DNA of 64,000 bases from an uncultured Prevotellaceae bacterium (GTDB taxonomy: Bacteria > Bacteroidota > Bacteroidia > Bacteroidales > Bacteroidaceae). The translations under genes were made by a program, and so were the position numbers. Under the pieces are notes generated by a model. That model saw nothing but the letters and a program-made list of their open reading frames with translations, searched no databases and had not been told where the DNA came from. Shown here one piece after another: positions 30,901 through 39,900 of the stretch; the stretch's first letter is position 1; each line of letters opens with the position of its first letter. The stretch spans positions 1 to 64,000 of the forward strand of contig CAMVPA010000003.1 of the NCBI GenBank assembly GCA_947169245.1. Reading direction: 5' to 3'.

Positions 30901-33900
30901 ATGGTATATGGCGATGTGTCGGTCACCGTTAATGGCGCAGCATTCACGCAGGATGTGGAATCATCTGCCAAGAATGCGCCTGTTACCGGCCGTGTGTTTG
31001 GCTGTAATAATATTAATGGTACGCCTAAAGGCAGTGTGACGGTTACGGTCAACTCTACCAGACGAATAGATGGCGGCGCCCATGTCCTCAAGCAGTTTGA
31101 GGTGCAGGGTGTCTATGGCGGCGGTAACCTTGCCGATTACGATCCGACCACCTTTGACGTTGCGACAGAGTTCGGCCAGCGTACCCGGGTGATTATCGAT
31201 GGTTGTGATGCCACAAGTATCTCAAAAGTCTATGGCGGTGGTAATGCAGCCAGAGTCCCCTATACCGATGTCACCATCAATGGTGCTTTCGAAATCGGAT
31301 ATGTCTTTGGCGGTGGTAACGGCGGTGACATGATTTATAAAAATTCTGCATGGATTGACAACCCAGGCGCCTATGTCACGGGCTATACCAACGTCTTACT
31401 GAAAGGCGGTACCATTGGTCAGGCGTTTGGCGGCAGTGACTCCAGAGGTTCTGTGGGTGGCTCCAATGTCATCCAGAGTTCAGGCGGTAGCTGTGCCCTG
31501 CACTTGGTGAACCTTTATGGTGCCGGTAACGGCGAGGAAGCCAATTCTGATGGAGATATTAATATTCGTGTCTCCAGTTGCGGTGACTACAGCGAAATCC
31601 AGAACGTCTATGGCGGTTCCTATAAGGCCAACATCAAGGGCAGTGTCACCCTGACCATCACCAGCGGAATCTTCACTTCCGTCTATGGCGGTAATGACCG
31701 TATGGGAAGTATCGGCGGTAACATCACCGTCAATATCGAAGAGACTGATAAATGTGACAAGCCCATTATCATTCAGAACCTATATGGCGGCTGCTATCAG
31801 ACAGAATATCCTGGTGCAGGTGCAGAAACATGGAATAGAGATAATCCTAAGACATATACGCCCTTCACGCGAGGAAAGATTACCGTCAATGTGAAGGCGG
31901 CTACCCGCATTGACCGCATCTTTGGCGGCAGTGAGGAAGGATTGGTTAATGGCGATACCGAGGTGAATATCAACATGGTCAGAGGAAGTATGAGTAACCA
32001 TAATGCTGTACTTCCCAGTTACTATGCCAATCCTGGCGCTGTACTTCCCAGCAACATCTCCAATATCACTTCTAATGAGTGGGTGGTGGTTACAGGTCTT
32101 ACCGCGAATGAAACATCCGTAGTAGGCTATTATACAAAATCAGGAGAAGCCGAGCCTTATACCTACACGATAGTGGATAATACCGTCAACGAAGGTAAGG
32201 CTCAGTCTGGTGTCACCTACTATAAGCAGGCTGTTAAAGGTGACATAGCGAACGCTATCGGTACCATTGGCGATGTTTATGGTGGTGGTAATATCGGTAA
32301 TGTCAATGGTCATACCACCGTGAATATTGGTACGGAGACAAAGGCCGTCTTCATTACAGAACCGGAACATCTGGGCACCAAGGGAACGGATTATACAGAA
32401 GTTGACGGAAAGTTTGAAGCCCCAGTAAAGGGTGCTCACATTACCGGCGATGTCTATGGCGGTTGTTATGCTGCGACAGTCACAGACAGTACTACGGTGA
32501 ACATCTGTGCCAAGTATGATGATGAGCGTGATGAATATGTGGCTGTTACTGAAGGAGCCGAGGGCGTTACCATCGCTGGTAGTGTGTTTGGTGGCGGCAA
32601 GGGTATTGCTGACTCATTTACATGTGCTAAAGGCATGGTGGGTGATGAAACGAATGATGGGAACGACGGTACCGCAGGGACACGCAAAGGCACGCATGTC
32701 CTCATAGGTCACGGCACGATTGGAAAGAACGTCTATGGCGGCGGTGAGACAGGCCGCGTAGAGTGGGATACGGAGGTGACGGTAGGCTATGGCAACGGAA
32801 CAGGCGGAGCCAAGACCCCCGTTATTCAAGGCAGTGTATTTGGAGGCGGACAGGGTGTTGTCACCCATGGCTACTCGGCACTGGTGCGTGGTAACAGTTC
32901 TGTCACCGTTCAGGGCGATACCAAGGTTGGAAAGAGTATCTATGGCGGTAGCGAGGTTGCTACGGTGGGTAAATATTGGGTTTATACAGACCCACTTCCT
33001 GAGGGTGCTCCGGATGTTCCTGATGGCGTTTCATTCGGTATGCCGTATGCCACAAGAAGCGGTGGCGAATGTACCGTCAAGGTTCAGGGCTATGCACAGG
33101 TCGGTCCAGATGACGCTGCTAATGTCTCTGACGATGCTGGCCACGTTTTTGGTGGCGGCATGGGTATTAAGCCAAATTACAAATATGATCCAACGAATGC
33201 AAGTACCTTGGCAAACAGTTCCAAGCGTATGGTGATCTATAACTCGACGAAATATAAACCCGGTGACTTTAGAAAGACGTGGGATTATTTTGAGACAGAT
33301 CACAACTTCGTATGGGAATACTTCCCTCAGGAGTCCGACTACTTAAAGTATATTGAAACGCTGGCCTTAGTCTCCGATACATACGTAACCATCGATGGAC
33401 ATACTACCGTGAAGGGTAATGTCTATGGTGGCAGTCAGAACGGTTTCTTACAGCGCGACGCCGACGTAAAGATTCAGAGTGCCAACGTGATAGTTGGTAC
33501 CGAGGGGTCATTTGGCAACGTCTTCGGTGGTGGTAAAGGTGTTCTTAGATTTGACAAAGCCGGACGAGTGAGAGGAGACACGAAGCTCACGATTACTGGC
33601 GGCACCATACATGGCTCTGTCTATGGTGGTGGCGAGTTAGGCTTTGTGGGTAAATTCAGTTACAACAAAGATACAAAGGAATATTCATGGCAAACCATTA
33701 AAGACAAAGACGGGAATGACAAGACGCCCGGTCTTTGCACAGTTAACATCAGTGGCTCAACCACCATCAAGGGCAGTGTGTTCGGAGCTGGTATGGGTAG
33801 CGACGACACCTTCGAGTGTGAGCAGGCCATGGTGAGAAAGACGAGTGTCACGATCAGTGCCGGTACCGTGGAGAAGAATGTCTATGGCGGCGGTAAGGTA

Positions 33901-36900
33901 GCCCGCGTGGATCAGAATGCAGTCGTGACGTTAGGCGTGGCAGATGCTTCCGAAGATGCTGCCCCTGATATCAAGGGCAGCGTGTACGGAGCCGGTCAGG
34001 GTGTGGAGACACATGGCTACTCCGGTCTGGCGCGCGGTAACACGACCGTCACCATTCAAGGTACGACCAAGGTCGGTAAGAGCGTCTATGGCGGTGGTGA
34101 GGTTGCTGCCGTAGGCCGATACGGTCTTGACAGTTCAGGTATGCCATCCACACTGGTTAGCGGTGGCAACTGTGAAGTCACCATCCAGGACCATGCTATC
34201 ATTGGATATGATGGCGGTGGAAACGTCTATGGCGGCAGCAAGGGTGTTGATGAGTCACTAAAGACCTATACTTATGTTGATAACGACCATAGGCCGAAGC
34301 GTATGATGTCCTATTTATCAGCACTCTATAATGACACAAACAGTGCTATATGGGAATATACAGCTTCAGACCATAAGTACGTCTGGGAGTATTTCGATAC
34401 AAGGGAGAAGTACCTGAACTTCCTGCAGACGTTGGCTTTGGCTACCGATACCCACCTGACCATCGACGAGAGTGCCACGGTCAATGGTTCCGCATACGGC
34501 GGCAGTGAGAGCGGCTTTGTGCAGCGCAACACAGAAGTCGAGATCAAAGGTAGCAGCCACGTTGGTACAACCAGTCCAGTTCTGATTGGTCACGTCTTTG
34601 GCGGTGGTAAGGGTGTACGGGGCTTTGACAAGGCCGGACACGTACGCGGCAATACCGAGGTCACCATCGGTGGCAGCGCCCAAGTCACCGGCAACGTCTA
34701 TGGCGGCGGCGAATTGGGCTTTGTGGGTAAGTTCAACTACACTTCTGACGGCAAGTCTTATCTCTGGCAAAATATCAAGAGCAAGACTCCCCCACCCGAT
34801 TCAATCTCAACTGGTGCCAGTGTTGTTACCATCACTGGTGGCACGATAGGCTCTGGAAGCATTTCAACTGCTAACCATGCCTCTGGTCATGTGTTCGGTG
34901 CCGGTAAGGGTGAGGCTCTCACCTTCAAGTGTGAGCCTGCCATCATGAGGACGGCGAGTGTCAGCATCACCAACGGCACCGTGTATGGCAACGTATATGG
35001 CGGCGGCCAGATTGCTCGAGTGGATGAGAACACCTCCGTGACGATTGGCGACGGAGACGGCGTCGGATCAGGTTCTACTCCTACAAGTGCGCCCGACATC
35101 AAAGGTAGTGTCTTTGGCGCCGGTGCCGGTGTAGAGACACACGGCTACTCCGCTCTGGTGCGCGGTAACACAACCGTCATCGTTGAGGGCAATGCCAAGG
35201 TGAAGAAGAACGTCTATGGTGGCGGTGAGATTGCATCAGTAGGTAAGTATTCTCTCAACGAGAATAACATGCCGACGTCGCTGGTATCCGATAACCTCGG
35301 TATTAATACCGTCATTGTCAGAGGATATGCCCAGATAGGATATGATGGCGCAGATGAGAATTCAGGCCACCTCTTTGGCGCCAGCAAGGGCGTGGTGCCT
35401 GCTTATGCTTATAATACAAGCGACTTAGCGCACAGTTCTAAGCGTATGACGCTCTATACCAATTCTACGGACTTCCCAGCCAATAAAGAAAACGTAACAT
35501 GGCAATATTATGCGACAGGTTCCCCATTCGTTTGGGAATACTTTGACACGGAGGACAAATACGAGACCTTCCTTCAGACCCTGGCATTGACAACACAGGC
35601 TATTGTGACCGTCGGCGGAAATGCCACCATCAAGGGTAACGTGTATGGCGGTAGCGAGAATGCCTTTGTGCAGCATCACGTCTCTGTAACTGTGAATAAT
35701 GGCACGATTGGTACAGCAGGATCGTATGGTAACATCTACGGCGGTGGAAAGGGCCTTGAGACCTTTGACGTTGCCGGACGTGTGAGCGGTAATGTCACGC
35801 TCAATGTCAATGGCGGCACCATGCATGGCTCCGTCTATGGTGGCGGCGAGCTGGGTATTGTCAAGAAGAATGTCACCGTCGAAATGACAGGTGGCTCCGT
35901 CGGCAACAACCTCTATGGCGGCGGTGCATTGGCAGACACGAACACCGACAACTGGAACATCTCTACCAACAGCTGGGCAGATGCAACAAAGAAGTCGGCA
36001 CTGTACACCACCCATGTCATCATGAAAGGCGGCAGCATTGCTCACAACGCCTACGGCGGCGCATTGGGCCGCTTCGAGAAAGGCACAAGTGGCACTTCTG
36101 GTTATGAGTCGCTCGTTGAACCCAAGGTCTATGGCGACATCCTGGTGGAACTGAATGGTAAGACCACGGTAGACGAAGGAACGGTGACTGAGACGCCCAT
36201 CGCCAGCAGTGCCAAGGGTTGCATCGTCGAAAAAGTCTTCGGTTGCAACGACATGAAGGGTACGCCTAAGGGTCATGTGAAGGTGCATGTATATGCGACG
36301 CAGAATAAGAATAAGGGAACGATAGCGCAAGCAGACAAGTATGCACAGTACAGGAAACAGTCTGACTACATTGACAATTATACAACTTATGTCTCAGAAT
36401 TAGATGCGCTTGCGACTGAATTTGGCGTGATAGGAAACGCTTCTTATAAATCTTATAAGACAATCCTCGCAAATACCGATTGGTCAGGGATGGAAGGCAC
36501 TACGAATGCCGATAAGCAGGCCGCACTTCTGAAGCAAAGAAATAAGGCTCTCGATGACATCAGAGACCTCCTCGCTGCGAAGTATGACGTACAGGCTGTT
36601 TATGGTGGCGGCGATTTGGCAGAATACAAACCATTCGGACCAGACGCTAATAACACAGACGCCGACTACAAGGCAACCAAGGAATTTACCGAGGTTATCA
36701 TCGATGGTTGTAACTTGACCAGCATCAAGCAGGTATATGGCGGCGGTAATGCCGCACCAGTACCTGCCACCGATGTCAGTATCGTAGGTACATACGAAAT
36801 AGACGAGGTCTTCGGTGGTGGTAATGGTAAGGATAACTACATGCTGAGTAGTGATAGTAATAGCAAATGGTACGAGAACCCAGGTGCTAATGTAGGATAT

Positions 36901-39900
36901 TATAACTATACGCACTACTTGACTAATGGTGCCAATGGTACGGGTGCTGAAGGCAATCCGTACTTGGCTATCGAGAATTCTGCTGCTGACGAACCGACCT
37001 ATCATAACGCCTCAACAAAGGAATACCGTCAGGCGTGGTATATGTATGGAACCGGACAAGCCAAGACAGACATCATTGGCGGACGCATCCATAAAGTGTA
37101 TGGCGGTAGTAACGAGAAGGGTAATATCAGTACCTTGGCCCTGTCCGTCTATGAAACGGCCACGGATTGTCCTATCGAATTGGATGAAACCTACGGTGCC
37201 GGTAAGAATGCTGAGATTGACGGCGAGGCCCGTGTGTCTTTGGAGTGCGTCGATTATACCGCAACGTTGTTTGGCGGAGCCACAAATGCCGATGTGAACA
37301 ATGATGTGACGCTGAACATTACCAATGGCCATTTCGGAAAGGTCTTTGGTGGTAACAACACCAGCGGAAATATCAGAGGCTCCATCACCGTCAACGTCAA
37401 GGAGCAGAGCTGTAAGCCTATTGTCATTGGCGAGCTGTATGCCGGCGGCTATCTGGCCAAGTATTCGGTCTATGGCTATTCCAATGAAGGAACTGCTGAT
37501 GCACCTGACTGGAAACCAAGAACTAAAGCAGAGTATGAAGCAGAGAAGTCTGCAGCAATCGCTGAATTAGGTGCCAACCCAACGGAACAGCAAATCACTG
37601 AACAGTTGATTGCAAAGGGTCTCTACGGATACCCCAAGGCCGATCCGCGCGTCAACATCATCTCTGCCACAAGGATTGACGAAGTCTACGGTGGCGGATA
37701 CCAGGCAGATGTCATCGGTAGCCCTCACATCAATGTGAACATGGAGAATGGTATTGTGACGGCCCAGTATGCCAATGCCGATGGCGCACCTTTCTCCGTG
37801 GGCTCTCACACTGTATCAGACACGAATGGTGGTTATTCCTATGAAGTCACCGAACATCCCACAGGCGGTAATGCCACGCTCGCCATCGGCACCATCGGTA
37901 ATATCTTTGGTGGCGGTAATCAGGCCGACATCTTTGGCAATACGTATGTAGATATCGGTACTGGAGAATGGTTCAATTGGGAAACCAAGACAACAGAGAC
38001 CATCAGCCGCAAGGCGGCTTTCATCACCGGCAATGTCTATGGCGGCGGTAACATGGGACACGTGGGTAACTTCACCAAGACAAGTGGCAAGCCCACCAGC
38101 TGTACTGTAGGCACCGGCGTCTGCAACGTGACCGTCAGCAACGGTGATATCGGTCCGAACGACATGAAGATGACGGCTTCTGGCGGTCCCGACAACGCAG
38201 GTCATGTGTTTGGTGCCGGTAAGGGTTCGAACCATCCCGACCACGACAATGACGCCTACGTGGACTATGCTAATGTCACCGTCAACGGCACGGCCTGGGT
38301 GAAAGGCGATGTCTTCGGCGGTGGTGAAGACGGTCACGTGCTGCACGACACGCATGTTGTCATCGATGGCAACTGCCAGATCGGTAATGGACATATCCTT
38401 AACACGACGACCAGCGCCGACCGTGGTGTGAACCGTCGCTATACGGCTGCTGAGTGGGCTGCCGGACATCTGTTCGTCGAGGGCGATCCGGATATCACGA
38501 CACCATTATCCACAGAGGAATCAGCGTTGAGAACAGCGGCCGGCAGCATGTTCACCGCCTCCCTGCCCGAGTGCGCCAGCTGGCCATACAGATCACCCTA
38601 CGCGCCTCACGACAAATATGGTGCCAGCGGTGATGAGGTGGCTTCCGACGGCCATACGTTCTACGGCAACGTCTTCGGCGGTGGTTCCGGCTATTTCCCA
38701 TACGCATCAGACCACTGGAACATGAAGGCCGGACGGGTTGAGGGTAACACGCTTTTGGAAATCAAGGGCGGACACATCCTGACCAGTGCCTATGGCGGTG
38801 GCGAGCTGGCCAACGTGGGCGACGGAACGCTGACCGGCACCCAGGGTAAGGCTACTGTCCGCATGACGGACGGCACGCTCGGTGTGCCGCGCACATTGGC
38901 ACAGATTGACGCTCACCCCGTCACCTGTTACCTGTTTGGTGCCGGTAAGGGCGACCAGCATACCCACTTTAACAAGGACACCAACGTGAAGGAAGTTGAG
39001 ATGGAGGTCACCGGCGGCCGCATCTACGGTTCCGTATTCGGCGGCGGTGAAGACGGCCACGTGCTGGGCGATGTGAAGATGACTATCGGTAACAGCGACG
39101 GTACTGGTCCTCTCATTGGTACCTTTGGTACGTCCTATGTGGATGGTAACGTCTTCGGTGGCGGTCGTGGATTCTCAGGAGAGGCTCTGACAGCCGGCAA
39201 CGTGGGCGGCAGCGTCAATCTTAACATTAAGGGAGGCACCATGCTGGGCTCTGTCTATGGTGGCGGACGTCTGGGCTCCGTGGGCTACGGACTGTATGAT
39301 GCGACCGACGATGCAAACTATGGTGTGATGCGTGAGGATGACAAGGATGACTACGGCAACGCAACCACCTACTACACCAAAGAAACCGGCGACGGTCTGA
39401 ACAAGAATGGACGCGGTAATATTGTCGTCAACATCAGTGGTGGCACCATCGGCAACGATTATGAGTATGTCTATATCAACGAGGCCAATGCCGGAAGTGT
39501 AGACTTAAGTAAAATTCCAAACACTCCCTTCGATAATGACTTCACGTCATTTACGGAGAAGCAGGCAGTAGATGAAAACGGACTCATCACTACAACAGCA
39601 TCGACAAAATACAAACGTCTTGCCCACACGAAGGGTGGCAATGTTTATGGTGGCAGTATGGGTCGAATATACAAGCTCAACGGCAATACCATCAGCAATT
39701 GGGACAAACTGGGTCACGCTAAATCGACCACAGTGACTGTCAGTGGCAACGCCCGCATCAAGAGTAGTGTCTATGGCGGTAGCGAGCTGGGACAGGTGGA
39801 AGGTGATACCCACGTCACCTTCAGCGGCGGTACCATCGGTAGCGAGGTTAAGAAGACGTTTGGTGAGGCTCCAAACACAACTGACATCACCCAGTACACC

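Noticed and set aside
32824..35880. Insertion sequences as the cause of the 1.13-kb repeats
   Set aside because: They are in-frame coding duplications of the YGGG protein with no transposase or terminal inverted repeats.
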